Shown: positions 18,084 through 27,029, numbered from the stretch's first letter. The stretch: DNA of 64,000 nucleotides from Maribacter sp. PR1 (GCF_028464145.1 NZ_JAQPCG010000003.1:372001-436000), one strand, 5' to 3'. Translations and numbers: made by a program. Notes: generated from the letters alone by a model not told the origin.

Positions 18084-19027
18084 AAGAGTTAAGAATAGTA
18101 TTCATGGGAACCCCAGATTTTGCAGTGGGTATTCTCGATGCCATTTTAAAAAAAGATTACAATGTTGTCGGGGTAGTCACGGCACCGGACCGTCCTGCTG
18201 GCAGAGGCAGAAAACTTAATCAGTCTGCCGTAAAAAAATATGTCGAAAATGAAGGTTTGCCCATTTTACAACCAACAAACCTTAAAAGTGAGGAGTTTCT
18301 TAAGGATTTAAAGGGTCTACATGCAAACCTTCAGATTGTCGTAGCCTTTAGAATGTTGCCAAAAGTAGTTTGGCAAATGCCGGATTACGGCACATTTAAC
18401 CTACATGCCTCTCTCCTACCCGAATATCGAGGAGCTGCGCCTATAAATTGGGCCATTATTAATGGTGAAAGCAAAACTGGAGTTACTACATTTTTCATTG
18501 ATGAAAAAATTGATACAGGCGCCATAATACTTCAAAAGGAAATAAATATTCTTCCGGATGAGGATGCTGGGTCCTTACACGACAAACTGATGGTCTTAGG
18601 GTCGGAGACAGTTTTAAACACTATAGGTCGAATTGCAGCAGGTAATTTCCAAACCGTCCAACAGAAAAACTCAAAAGAATTAAAGCTGGCTCATAAAATT
18701 CAAAGAGATACTTGTAGGATTGATTGGAATCAATCCATCGATGACATATACAATTTAATAAGAGGATTAAGCCCCTACCCCGCTGCTTGGACAGTTCTTT
18801 ATAATGAAGAAGATGAAATCATCACAAAAATATACAGGGTATCAAAAGAAATCGCTGTGCATCAATTAAAGAACGGTTCACTTATTTCCAATAAAAAGGA
18901 ATTAAAAGTGGCAGTGGACGGAGGCTACATAAAATTGAAGGAAATACAACTTCAAGGGAAAAGAAAAATGGCCATTATTGACGTGTTAAACGGACTAAAA
19001 TTATCCAAAAGTGCCCATCTTAGCTAA
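18080..19027 (+). CDS. fmt: Methionyl-tRNA formyltransferase
   Basis: Formylates initiator Met-tRNA using 10-formyl-THF. The 315-residue protein opens with RIVFMGTPDFAVGIL and carries the formyltransferase core FNLHASLLPEYRGAAPINWAI (about residues 105-125; catalytic Asn/His/Asp region) and DEKIDTGAI. Length and order are standard. The ATG overlaps the recQ stop (ATGA). A long hairpin covers the stop codon, marking the probable end of the operon. Confidence 0.95.
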   Translation: MKELRIVFMGTPDFAVGILDAILKKDYNVVGVVTAPDRPAGRGRKLNQSAVKKYVENEGLPILQPTNLKSEEFLKDLKGLHANLQIVVAFRMLPKVVWQMPDYGTFNLHASLLPEYRGAAPINWAIINGESKTGVTTFFIDEKIDTGAIILQKEINILPDEDAGSLHDKLMVLGSETVLNTIGRIAAGNFQTVQQKNSKELKLAHKIQRDTCRIDWNQSIDDIYNLIRGLSPYPAAWTVLYNEEDEIITKIYRVSKEIAVHQLKNGSLISNKKELKVAVDGGYIKLKEIQLQGKRKMAIIDVLNGLKLSKSAHLS

Positions 19028-19054
19028 AGCCCCGTGTATATTGGGCTAGCTAAG
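19019..19054 (+). terminator. Hairpin at the end of fmt
   Basis: Outer arms CTTAGCTA / TAGCTAAG and inner arms GCCC / GGGC form a long stem overlapping the fmt stop codon. No T-run follows, so it may protect the 3' end or act with a factor rather than as a classical intrinsic terminator. Confidence 0.5.
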
Positions 19055-19129
19055 AACGTAAAAAAAGCCCTACTTTATCAACAAACCTCCCGAGTTATCA
19101 ACAAAATAAGGGATTTAGCGCCGTTTTAC

Positions 19130-19159
19130 TTGCGTTGGTCGTAAATCCATATAAATTTG
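19130..19159 (+). promoter_or_regulatory. Promoter of the HU gene
   Basis: TTG at 19130-19132, a 19-nt spacer and TAAATTTG at 19152-19159 match the Bacteroidota consensus. The leader to the HU start codon is about 40 bases long. Confidence 0.65.
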
Positions 19160-19203
19160 TTACAGGTTTAAAATTATTTAACAACAATTAATTTAATCAC
19201 ATT

Positions 19204-19476
19204 ATGAACAAAACAGAATTGATCGATGCAATGGCAGCAGACGCAGGCATCACTAAAGCAGCGGCTAAAAAGTCATTGGAATCTTTCTTAGGAAATGTTG
19301 AAGGTGCTCTTAAAAAGGGTAATAGAGTTTCTCTAGTTGGTTTCGGATCTTGGTCCGTATCCAGAAGAAATGCAAGAGAAGGTAGAAATCCATCTACAGG
19401 AAAAACTATCCAAATTGCAGCAAAGAATGTTGTTAAGTTTAAAGCAGGTGCTGATTTAAGCAGTGCAGTAAACTAA
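19204..19476 (+). CDS. HU family DNA-binding protein
   Basis: The 90-residue nucleoid-associated protein has the complete HU pattern: MNKTELIDAMAADAGITKAAA (helix 1), FLGNVEGALKKGNRVSLVGFGSWSV, and the beta-arm RNAREGRNPSTGKTIQIAAKNVVKF, in which the intercalating Pro lies in RNPSTG. It binds and bends DNA with little sequence specificity. It is monocistronic, with its own promoter and a strong terminator directly downstream, consistent with high expression. Confidence 0.96.
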   Translation: MNKTELIDAMAADAGITKAAAKKSLESFLGNVEGALKKGNRVSLVGFGSWSVSRRNAREGRNPSTGKTIQIAAKNVVKFKAGADLSSAVN

Positions 19477-19499
19477 ATTATAATTATATTTAGAAGATT

Positions 19500-19526
19500 A
19501 AGGCGCTTTTTAAGCGCCTTTTTTAT
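19500..19526 (+). terminator. Intrinsic terminator after HU
   Basis: A 9-bp perfect stem AAGGCGCTT / AAGCGCCTT with a TTT loop is followed directly by a T-rich tail. Confidence 0.92.
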
Positions 19527-19585
19527 TGCCCATTTGGATAATTAGTGGGAATTGTCTTATTTTAGATACATACAGACATGTGATA

Positions 19586-20146
19586 ATGGTGGATTTGAAA
19601 CCAAATAAGGGAAAGTTATTAATTGCAGAGCCATCTTTAACTGGCGATGTATCTTTTAACCGGTCTGTGGTACTACTAGCCGAGCATAATGACGAAGGTT
19701 CTGTTGGGTTCATTCTCAATAAACCCTTAGAATATCAAATAAGCGATCTAGTTACTGAAATATCCAAGCCTTTTCAGGTATATAATGGAGGACCAGTAGA
19801 ACAAGACAATCTTTATTTTATACATAAGGTTCCCCATTTAATTGACAATAGTGTAGAAATCTCTGATGGAATCTATTGGGGAGGCGATTTCGACAAAACC
19901 GTGGACCTCATAAACAATCACATTATCTCAGAGGATGACATCCGTTTTTTTCTTGGATATTCCGGTTGGTCCTCTTTGCAACTTGATCAAGAGCTTTTAT
20001 CCAAGTCTTGGATAGTGGCAAAAAATGAATACCAAAGCCAGATTATAAAAAAATCATCCGGAGCCTTTTGGAAAGAAAAAATGCTCGAATTAGGTGGGGA
20101 TTATTTACTTTGGTCCAATGCCCCGGAAAATCCCAGTCTAAATTAA
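19586..20146 (+). CDS. YqgE/AlgH family protein
   Basis: I chose the ATG at 19586 (MVDLKPNKGKLLIAEPSL), because the 20 extra upstream residues overlap the HU terminator zone and look non-coding. The 186-residue protein matches the UPF0301 pattern, with FNRSVVLLAEHNDEGSVGFILNKPL and VYNGGPVEQDNLYFIH. The biochemical role is not established; AlgH was first linked to alginate regulation in Pseudomonas. It is cytosolic and overlaps the convergent aminotransferase stop by 4 bases. Confidence 0.9.
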   Translation: MVDLKPNKGKLLIAEPSLTGDVSFNRSVVLLAEHNDEGSVGFILNKPLEYQISDLVTEISKPFQVYNGGPVEQDNLYFIHKVPHLIDNSVEISDGIYWGGDFDKTVDLINNHIISEDDIRFFLGYSGWSSLQLDQELLSKSWIVAKNEYQSQIIKKSSGAFWKEKMLELGGDYLLWSNAPENPSLN

Positions 20147-20988
20147 ACGACCAGACGGGCTACTGCATTTAATCTACCAATCAATTTTTTACTTATAGTA
20201 TTGGTAAAATCCTTTTTTCGGTATTTGGTCACCGGTATAATTCCATGAATTGTATTTGTAATAAAGATTTCATCCACCTTTTGAAGCTCAAAAGGCGAAA
20301 TACTATTTTCCTCAAGACTAAAGCTGTCGTCCTCCTTAAGAATATCGATAAGCTTTTTTCTAATGATACCGTTCAAACAACCATCAGCTAAAGGTGGCGT
20401 TTTAACCATTTTCCCAGAAACGACAAACACATTTCCATTTATGGCCTCAACTACTTGTTTTTGTCGGTTTAACAACAAGCAATTCTGGTAATCGTTCTCC
20501 TCGGCGTAGACACCGGCAACAACATTAATAATTCTGTTATTGGTCTTTAGGTTAGAAAGCATATCGCTATTGAGATAAAAATCTTTAAATAGTTCAATTT
20601 CATAGGGTACTTCTTTAAGAACATAAAATGGGTCGTCTAAAATATTTACCTCAATAATATAGGATATATCATTGTTAACGGGAGTATATAACCCTCCGTC
20701 ATTTCTAAAAACTGTTAGGCGCACCCTATGGGCCGGTGTTCCAGGGTTTTCAGCGATGGTCTTTTTAATTTCATCTTCAAGGAATTCCATGGTAAATGAC
20801 ATTGGAATCTCCATCCTTAAAATACGCATGGAAGACATCAACCTTAGATAATGATCTTCCAAAAAATAAATATGTTCTTTTACAACCCTAATAGTTTCAA
20901 AAAGGGAATCTCCATAGCGGAGCCCCCGATTGTTTTGATTGAAAAATTTTTGGTCATCCTCGTAAAGCTGTCCATTAAAATTTACCAT
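20143..20988 (-). CDS. Class IV PLP-dependent aminotransferase / aminodeoxychorismate lyase-like
   Basis: The 281-residue protein has the fold-type IV pattern: an N-terminal RGLRYGDSLFETIRV block (residues ~20-34), the PLP-Lys segment NLKTNNRI near 147-154, and NGNVFVVSGKMVKTPPLADGCLNGI, in which the PLP phosphate loop lies. It resembles PabC (4-amino-4-deoxychorismate lyase in folate synthesis) and branched-chain or D-amino-acid aminotransferases, which sequence alone cannot separate. It lies directly downstream of the START-like gene, but a terminator separates them. Confidence 0.8.
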   Translation of the reverse strand: MVNFNGQLYEDDQKFFNQNNRGLRYGDSLFETIRVVKEHIYFLEDHYLRLMSSMRILRMEIPMSFTMEFLEDEIKKTIAENPGTPAHRVRLTVFRNDGGLYTPVNNDISYIIEVNILDDPFYVLKEVPYEIELFKDFYLNSDMLSNLKTNNRIINVVAGVYAEENDYQNCLLLNRQKQVVEAINGNVFVVSGKMVKTPPLADGCLNGIIRKKLIDILKEDDSFSLEENSISPFELQKVDEIFITNTIHGIIPVTKYRKKDFTNTISKKLIGRLNAVARLVV

Positions 20989-21014
20989 AAAAAAAGGCCT
21001 TAAAATTTAAGGCC
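20989..21014 (-). terminator. Intrinsic terminator after the START-like gene
   Basis: The perfect palindrome GGCCTTAAA-N-TTTAAGGCC at 20996-21014 ends, on the minus strand, in seven T residues that abut the aminotransferase start codon. It ends the START-like transcript and may attenuate the next gene. Confidence 0.85.
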
Positions 21015-21040
21015 CAAAGATACGGTTTAATAGGTGGTTT

Positions 21041-21424
21041 TTATTTTGAACCTAGTACTTGTTTTAAGTCGGACACTTGATTTTCCCATAACATTTTGGC
21101 TTCGTCCACTTCATCTTCCTCTGCAAAATCGGTAATGAAAAGAGAAACGTCCTTGGTAATTTCGTCAACGATTATTTTCAATTCAAAATAACTATCATCA
21201 TCACTTTCTTCCCAAGCAAATCGAACAAATTCGTCGGATTTTCTTTTGAGTAATTTAGCCTCCTCCTCTGAACCGTCCCAAATAAATATATATTTTTCCC
21301 CTCTAGAGTTAACATTATCTGCGAACCATTCCGATAAACCGGAAGGTGTTACTAAATATTGATACAATAACTGTGGGGAAGATTGTATAACGTATTCTAT
21401 TTCAAATTTTATTTTATCATTCAT
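21041..21424 (-). CDS. START-like domain protein
   Basis: The 127-residue acidic cytosolic protein has the compact SRPBCC/AHSA1-like pattern typical of the flavobacterial START-like family: FEIEYVIQSSPQLLYQYLVTP, GLSEWFADNV, VRFAWEESDDDSYFELKI and a C-terminal helix. The ligand and role are unknown. It is a single gene with its own terminator, reading away from the tRNA locus. Confidence 0.85.
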   Translation of the reverse strand: MNDKIKFEIEYVIQSSPQLLYQYLVTPSGLSEWFADNVNSRGEKYIFIWDGSEEEAKLLKRKSDEFVRFAWEESDDDSYFELKIIVDEITKDVSLFITDFAEEDEVDEAKMLWENQVSDLKQVLGSK

Positions 21425-21507
21425 TAGGTCTTCTTTATTTGTCCAATATATATATTTCTCAATGATTAAAAAATAAAAGGAGCTTAATATTTTTTAGACA
21501 TGTATTG

Positions 21508-21538
21508 TTGATGGAGAAAAAATTAAACTCTATATTTG
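21508..21538 (+). promoter_or_regulatory. Promoter of the tRNA-Met locus
   Basis: TTG at 21508-21510 (another TTG lies at 21505-21507), a 20-nt spacer and TATATTTG at 21531-21538 match the Bacteroidota consensus very closely. It reads through the truncated tRNA copy into the complete one. Confidence 0.8.
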
Positions 21539-21557
21539 CAGCCGCAAAAATTACCAC

Positions 21558-21601
21558 GGCGAGGTAGCTCAGCTGGTTAGAGCGTCGGATTCATAACCCG
21601 G
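21558..21601 (+). pseudogene. Truncated tRNA-Met (5' part only)
   Basis: The segment has the acceptor 5' strand GGCGAGG, the D arm and an anticodon arm with CAT, nearly identical to the complete tRNA 71 bases downstream (differences GCTGG/GGTGG, GTCGG/GTTGG and CCCGG/CCCAG). Homology stops after the anticodon stem, so the variable loop, T arm and 3' acceptor strand are missing. It is probably a scar of integration or recombination at the tRNA gene. Confidence 0.8.
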
Positions 21602-21628
21602 GGACAAAATTGAAATATTGTAGTAAAT

Positions 21629-21702
21629 GGCGAGGTAGCTCAGGTGGTTAGAGCGTTGGATTCATAACCCAGAGGTCGGGGGTTCAAGTCCCCCTCTCGC
21701 TA
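21629..21702 (+). tRNA. tRNA-Met (CAT anticodon)
   Basis: The 74-nt cloverleaf has acceptor GGCGAGG paired with TCTCGCT (G-U at both ends), D arm GCTC...GAGC, anticodon loop TTCATAA, variable AGGTC, and T arm GGGGG-TTCAAGT-CCCCC, with discriminator A. CCA is not encoded. The CAT anticodon fits elongator Met (a lysidine-modified Ile2 cannot be excluded). It shares the upstream promoter with the truncated copy and is followed by a strong terminator. Confidence 0.93.
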
Positions 21703-21718
21703 CTTTTTGATGATAAAA

Positions 21719-21748
21719 AACCCAAGATGAAAATCTTGGGTTTTTTTG
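21719..21748 (+). terminator. Intrinsic terminator after tRNA-Met
   Basis: A 10-bp perfect stem AACCCAAGAT / ATCTTGGGTT with a GAAA tetraloop runs into a T-run. Confidence 0.92.
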
Positions 21749-21750
21749 TT

Positions 21751-21772
21751 AGGTAAAACATAGGTAAAACAT
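21751..21772. repeat. Two tandem 11-nt direct repeats at the element edge
   Basis: AGGTAAAACAT occurs twice in immediate tandem just past the tRNA terminator. It could be an arm-type recombinase site or chance. The remaining stretch to 22034 holds no gene or clear signal. Confidence 0.4.
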
Positions 21773-22034
21773 TTTGATATTTTACTTATCTGCTACTAAC
21801 ATGTCAATTCGATACACAATTATTGATATTGTTTATGTAAATAACGATAAGTGGCAACTTTACTCTTAATAAAAGGTACAATTTGGAAAGAGTTTAGATA
21901 TTAGTCTCATGAAATCTGACTCAATTAATCTGATGTTTTAGAATAAACTCGATTACTAGTCTAGTCATCATAAAATGGATTCTATGGCTATTCGCTTTTG
22001 TATCGATCTGCCTATCAGTTTTCAATATCTAAAT

Positions 22035-25000
22035 TCAATTGGTAAGCTGCCGATCGTCCTTAACTTTGCCAAAACTTTCCAGCTCCATAAACTTTGATTT
22101 AAAAATCCTAGACGGTATTTTCTTTTTAAGAAGGTTGTGAAAATTTTGATCGTGAGTGGAAAGTATTATTTGTTTCTCTTGGTTAATCACTATACTTCTC
22201 AATAAATCAATGGTAGAAAGAACATTGATACTGTCCATTGATTGAATAGGGTCATCTATAAAAATGCAATCGTATTCATGAGAATTTAAGGCAGAGGCCA
22301 AGAAAATACTTAAACTTAAAATATTTATTTGGGCCGTACTAAAATATAAGTTTGGTATTAATGTACTTTGATTGTTGTTATCTTTCACAAAAACATCCAA
22401 GCTAGGAGTACCTAAGTCAAAATTAGCCTTGAATTCGACAGATTTGAATTCAGGGTGCGGATCAATTTTTTCATAAATCTCATTGATTAATTCCACATAA
22501 AAGAACTCCTTAATTTTATTTTCAAGGAACTCTTTAGTTTTTTTAACCTCGGCATTTATAATAGGTGTGACCGATTTTTTCACTAGAGCCAGTTCACCTT
22601 CTTCTTTCTCCAATTCAATCTTGGCATTCTTGCGCTCTAAAAACGGAACTATATTTTGGCTGTATTTGTCCAGCTTTCTGTAATCTTCAAGTTTTTTCTT
22701 GGTTTTTTTCAGTTGTGCTTTAGTCTCATTTTCTTTTTGTGACAACAACCGCGTAAGCGCTTCATCGCTTAACTCGGGGCCTTCAATGGATAGGCTTTCT
22801 TGAAGGAATCTTTCATAAGCTGCAATTTTCTTTTCTAAATCTTTTTTTTGGTCTTCGGCACCGCTTAGTTTGCTTTGCTGGTTATTTTGGCTAAGGGATT
22901 TTAGATTTTCTTCCAGGTTTTGGATTTCCTTCCGTAGCTCTGCCAGCAATTCCTGAACCTTGTCTAATGCCGATTGATTTTTTTTAGTTTGCTTTTCAAG
23001 AAACCCCTTATTGATTTTTTGACCCGGATTGTTGTCTTCAAACCAATTCTCTATTTCGATAAAGCTTTTCCCAGATTTTAAATTTTCAATTTCCGTGGCA
23101 ATCAATTCAATTCTACCAATAATTTCTTTTTCATTTGTTTCTAGGTTTGTCAATTCTTGATCGGTCTTGGCTAATTTGGTTCTTGTATCCTCCAAATTTT
23201 TCAAAATGCCTTTTAGCGATTCTTTTAAAGCACTTGTATGGTTCTCAAATGACTTGCCATTGGTTTTGTTTATCAGCCCGGCTTGGTTCTCTTTAAGCTT
23301 GGCCAAATCACTCTCTTGGGCCTTTAATAATTTTTGGTCCTCAGTTCTACTGTTATCAATTTGGATCCTTCTTTCTTTAAGGTTCTTGAGTCCATTGTCA
23401 TAAAATAACATCAAATCATTTAGCAACTTTTCCAGTTCGGTGTCGATTTTTGCCATTTCATCGAGCGACCTATTTTTTTGTTCGAGAAGAATTTTTAAGG
23501 ATTCGGACAAAGCTCGATTGTTGGATATTTTATCTGCCAATGTTTTATACGAATCATATTGGTGTTCGCACAGTGGGCAAGAATCCGTTTCATTGCGATT
23601 CACAATATCCAAACCTGATGCTATAAAACCTTGGATAGTAGTATTAAGCTCTTCTTGTTGCGTTATAGTTTCCGCTAGCTGTTTTAGCTCGTTTTTAATG
23701 GTGAATTTTTGTTGTGATTTTGCCAGTAAATCTTCTACCACTTTATTCAAACGCGGACTTTCCGAAACGGATGTAAGTGCATATTGCCCTTCTTTAGCTT
23801 CCCTTTTCACCAGCTCAAGTTCAGAAATTTGCTCGTCAATTTTTTCTAAATCAGCCCTGTGCTTATCCATTATATCTTCAAGGTCCAATATTCTTTTTTC
23901 TCCCTGGTCAATAGCGGTAGCTGTTTTTTCGAGGTTCTCTTTTAACTTGGGTAAGGACTCCTGTTCTTTTTCTAGACCAACTTTATTTTTGGCCAAACTG
24001 TCCAAAGTTGCCTTTTCATCAATCTGCTTTCTCCGAACTTGCTCGATTTCTTTATCTAGCTTTGATTTTTGTTTTCTTAAATCTTTCTGTTCTTCATGTT
24101 TATCATCTATTTCTTTCTGGGTTTCAAGATAGTTGTCAAACTGGGTTATTAACCTTTCCAAGATCTTGGCCTTTCCTTGTAAAGCCTCTCTTTCCGAATT
24201 TCCACTTTCAAGTTCATTCTGAGCAGCTTCAAGCCTCTCGAACTGTTTTAGGTTTTCTTCTATGGCTTTGATTTCAGCAATTAATTTCCTTAGGTTATCT
24301 CTAGCCTCAAAATATTGTTTTTTAGAAAACAAACCTTCTTTACCAACAATCGCATTCTCAATTGCCATTAACAGTAACGCCAAATCTGTTGAGTTGTCTT
24401 CTTCTATCAATGCTTTGGCCAAAACATCTTGTAAATCCTTAATTTCCTTCTTTGATGCAGATAGCGTTATCAAATCGGAAATGGGCTTTTGATAATCGGT
24501 ATTTATCTTCTGTATAAGGTTATTAACTGTTTCCAAAATATCCTCTTCGTCCTCTTCCGAGATTTTTGATTTTAAGACCTTGATATTTTCCCTTAGTTCA
24601 GCTAAATGTTTTTTATTGGTTTCTTGTAATACTTTTATTTTTTGATAATAAACATCGGTTTCTTGAAGTTCATGATTCTTCATAAACTTGCTGTATCGTA
24701 TTTCGCCGTCATCCTCTTTTAAGAAGGCGGAAATCCATTCTTGTGACAAAATCACATCTCGAAATGCCAGTTGTTCACCAACATCCTTTTTTGTGTCTGC
24801 TTTGTTTGAACCGTGCACCTTTAAAAGCCGTTCAACCGGTTTCTCGTCACGATCGGTGAAGTATCGTACGAAAGTTGGACCAGAAGTATTTGTATTCCTT
24901 AATAGATTTACCTGCTTTTTATCCGTGTCCAATTCACGAAGGGTGTTTATTGATTTTTCGGTATCCTTGCCCCTGCGCCAAAGCCTACTTACATTGTTGG

Positions 25001-25169
25001 TTATGCCCCATTCGACCGCGTCATAAAAAGAAGTCTTTCCAAAACCGTTTGGGGCATATAGGGATATAAAATTCAATACCTCACCTTCTGGCGTTGTAAA
25101 TTTGAACGTGGCATCTTCTGACTTGTCATAGGCCCTGAAACCGGATATTTCTACGGATTTAAACTTCAT
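22035..25169 (-). CDS. LmuB-like SMC/Rad50 ATPase (Lamassu / ABC-three-component defence)
   Basis: The 1044-residue ABC ATPase has Rad50/SMC architecture. Walker A is APNGFGKTS (residues ~39-47), followed by long coiled coils (about 165-850) interrupted by a zinc-hook CPLC at 531-534. The C-terminal lobe has an ABC-signature-like STAQINILSLSIFLAS near 942-957 and Walker B CIFIDDP near 965-971 with a following SMDS. In Lamassu systems LmuB senses foreign DNA and licenses the effector. It is the last gene of a four-gene operon, overlapping the LmuC-like gene by 4 bases. The subtype is assigned from the operon layout. A generic Rad50-like nuclease partner is less likely, because the neighbours match Lamassu. 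Confidence 0.85.
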   Translation of the reverse strand: MKFKSVEISGFRAYDKSEDATFKFTTPEGEVLNFISLYAPNGFGKTSFYDAVEWGITNNVSRLWRRGKDTEKSINTLRELDTDKKQVNLLRNTNTSGPTFVRYFTDRDEKPVERLLKVHGSNKADTKKDVGEQLAFRDVILSQEWISAFLKEDDGEIRYSKFMKNHELQETDVYYQKIKVLQETNKKHLAELRENIKVLKSKISEEDEEDILETVNNLIQKINTDYQKPISDLITLSASKKEIKDLQDVLAKALIEEDNSTDLALLLMAIENAIVGKEGLFSKKQYFEARDNLRKLIAEIKAIEENLKQFERLEAAQNELESGNSEREALQGKAKILERLITQFDNYLETQKEIDDKHEEQKDLRKQKSKLDKEIEQVRRKQIDEKATLDSLAKNKVGLEKEQESLPKLKENLEKTATAIDQGEKRILDLEDIMDKHRADLEKIDEQISELELVKREAKEGQYALTSVSESPRLNKVVEDLLAKSQQKFTIKNELKQLAETITQQEELNTTIQGFIASGLDIVNRNETDSCPLCEHQYDSYKTLADKISNNRALSESLKILLEQKNRSLDEMAKIDTELEKLLNDLMLFYDNGLKNLKERRIQIDNSRTEDQKLLKAQESDLAKLKENQAGLINKTNGKSFENHTSALKESLKGILKNLEDTRTKLAKTDQELTNLETNEKEIIGRIELIATEIENLKSGKSFIEIENWFEDNNPGQKINKGFLEKQTKKNQSALDKVQELLAELRKEIQNLEENLKSLSQNNQQSKLSGAEDQKKDLEKKIAAYERFLQESLSIEGPELSDEALTRLLSQKENETKAQLKKTKKKLEDYRKLDKYSQNIVPFLERKNAKIELEKEEGELALVKKSVTPIINAEVKKTKEFLENKIKEFFYVELINEIYEKIDPHPEFKSVEFKANFDLGTPSLDVFVKDNNNQSTLIPNLYFSTAQINILSLSIFLASALNSHEYDCIFIDDPIQSMDSINVLSTIDLLRSIVINQEKQIILSTHDQNFHNLLKKKIPSRIFKSKFMELESFGKVKDDRQLTN

Positions 25170-25699
25170 TTCTTGTTTATGATTTTTTCGACCAATAGGT
25201 CATATGCTTTGCGGGCATCAGGCGTTGTGTTAATTTTTTTTAATGTCTTACCCTTTAGAACTTCTTGTATTATTTTGTTTGGTTCAAAGACATTTTGTGT
25301 ACTCTGTGTGGAAACACCAATATTGACAAGCTTATTCAATATGTGGTCCTCTACCGCGGATTTGTGACTTTCACTCTTATCAATGATTATCTTTCTACAG
25401 GAAAATGTGTCGTTCTCAATCTTGTATTTTAGACCCTTGTCCACCGCTTCAGAAAGCCTGAAAAACAAATAGATATTCCAACGTTCAAATTCCTTCTCCA
25501 ATTTATTTTGGAAATTAATCGCAATAAGGTTCACTATTTGTTGCCAGCTTTCTTCCAAGACCTCGTACCCTTCAATATCAACAAAAAAAGCGTGCGCCTT
25601 ACCGTTTCCCAAATCTATCTCCTCGTATAATAGTGATAAATCCAAGAATTGTTCTTGAAAAGCTTCCTTTACGTTACCACTCGGGGATGAATCTTTCAT
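25166..25699 (-). CDS. LmuC-like middle component
   Basis: The 177-residue cytosolic protein has no catalytic motif and lies between the protease and LmuB-like genes, with overlaps of 26 and 4 bases. The N-terminal half is alpha/beta (IVNLIAINFQNKLEKEFERWNIYLFFRLSE) and the C-terminal third (ILNKLVNIGVST ... ARKAYDLLVEKIINKK) is helical. Size, position and character match the middle component (LmuC / ABC-3C MC), which bridges ATPase and effector. Homology was judged by context and general pattern, not by a search. The start may be a little downstream, since the overlap with the protease gene is long. Confidence 0.7.
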   Translation of the reverse strand: MKDSSPSGNVKEAFQEQFLDLSLLYEEIDLGNGKAHAFFVDIEGYEVLEESWQQIVNLIAINFQNKLEKEFERWNIYLFFRLSEAVDKGLKYKIENDTFSCRKIIIDKSESHKSAVEDHILNKLVNIGVSTQSTQNVFEPNKIIQEVLKGKTLKKINTTPDARKAYDLLVEKIINKK

Positions 25700-27029
25700 A
25701 TAATCGTTTTAATGTGGCCAAGGATTCGTTTGGCAGACTGTTATCAAAATCTTCATCCAACTCTGTAACAACCCTTTCTTTAAAGGCCGAGATATTTATA
25801 AACTTATATTTTTCAAGAGGAAATTCTGATGCTACGTCAATATCATGGCCAAAATGGGTTTGTGCATATTGCTTTCTCGCTTCCGCGATATTTGATGTTA
25901 TCTTGCTTAAATCAAGTATTTCCATTTCCCTATCTACGGAAGGGATGTTAGAAGCAACGACAACTATACCATCTGGTCCTAAACCCGAGTAATCCAACTT
26001 GGGCAAATCCATCAGGTGTGCCGTCCAAAAATCCTGATTGATGTCCGAAAAAAACATTCTGACTTTCTCAAAAACCACTGGCATGTCAGCTAAACTATGG
26101 GCCTTGTTTTTGGCTATATTCAATATCGTGAGAAACTCTAACCACATTCGCCATATGCCCCTTTTCTGCAATTCAAAATTAGTTTGCTCCAACAGCAAAA
26201 GTCTATTGCTCAAATGCTCTTTAATATAGTTCGGGGTAATATCACTATCCCTTATCTCGCTTGCCTTTACCTTTAACAACTCCGTGAGCTTATCCCTTCT
26301 GGAAACTATTACCTCTTGTGGCCCGGTTATAATAGAAAAGATTTCATCCTCAAAAAAGGAAAACGATTTTAAATATGCCGGCAATAATTTCTCCAGCGCT
26401 CCCGCGTTTTCGTTTGCATCAATAATTTGATTATAGTATTTTATGGGAATAAAACCAATTTGTCCCAATGCCTGTACGGCGTTGGTTGCCATTCTACTTT
26501 GAATCCCGAGAATGGATAAATGATCTGTCTCTATTTTCAAGAACCCGCCTCCGGACATTCCCGCAACGTTATCATAGTTGACCGTACCGAACAATTGTGC
26601 CATATGGCAATAATTTCCAGAGGCAAGTATCCTTTCTACCCTATAAGGAGAATACCGCTCCCCCTCGGCACTATCTCTATTCTGAGAAGGAAATCCACAA
26701 AGTTGATACCCAACATTTTCGTTGATTTCATTTTTCACAAAAAGTTCTTTGAAACCATCTAAATAATCAATTTTCAGTATCGCGGCGTCTGCCTGGGAGT
26801 GCGGAAAATAATTAACACCCAATTCCAGAGTAAACGGTATCAATTCCTCCGACCAGCCGTCTTCGTTTTTCAGATGTCTGAAAATATCAATTTCGGCTCC
26901 ATTTTGTAAAGCACTGAACAAATGCTTCGCTGTTAAAATATAGGTGTATTCATTCGTCATAGGCTGAAAGAAACATCCACTGCCTTCCCCTACTCTAACA
27001 CTATATCTCTTTAAGTCTTCTGCGGTCAT
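25674..27029 (-). CDS. Trypsin-like serine protease effector with C-terminal ABC-3C-type domain
   Basis: The 451-residue protein begins directly with a chymotrypsin-fold protease and has no signal peptide, so it acts in the cytosol. The catalytic triad is visible: His36 in TAKHLFS, Asp81 in SQADAAIL and Ser159 in AGMSGGGF. Residues ~220-451 form a separate, mostly helical region that probably docks to the LmuC/LmuB partners. It overlaps the MBL gene by 4 bases and the LmuC-like gene by 26. The combination with an MBL hydrolase is the hydrolase-protease Lamassu type. Its cleavage target is unknown; a role in killing or shutting down infected cells is inferred. Confidence 0.82.
   Translation of the reverse strand: MTAEDLKRYSVRVGEGSGCFFQPMTNEYTYILTAKHLFSALQNGAEIDIFRHLKNEDGWSEELIPFTLELGVNYFPHSQADAAILKIDYLDGFKELFVKNEINENVGYQLCGFPSQNRDSAEGERYSPYRVERILASGNYCHMAQLFGTVNYDNVAGMSGGGFLKIETDHLSILGIQSRMATNAVQALGQIGFIPIKYYNQIIDANENAGALEKLLPAYLKSFSFFEDEIFSIITGPQEVIVSRRDKLTELLKVKASEIRDSDITPNYIKEHLSNRLLLLEQTNFELQKRGIWRMWLEFLTILNIAKNKAHSLADMPVVFEKVRMFFSDINQDFWTAHLMDLPKLDYSGLGPDGIVVVASNIPSVDREMEILDLSKITSNIAEARKQYAQTHFGHDIDVASEFPLEKYKFINISAFKERVVTELDEDFDNSLPNESLATLKRLYERFIPEW

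Noticed and set aside
21558..21601. First tRNA-Met copy as a working tRNA
   Set aside because: It lacks the variable loop, T arm and 3' acceptor strand.
23440..24132. 230-residue ORF opposite the LmuB-like gene
   Set aside because: Ser/Phe-rich sequence antisense to a coiled-coil region; a typical shadow frame.
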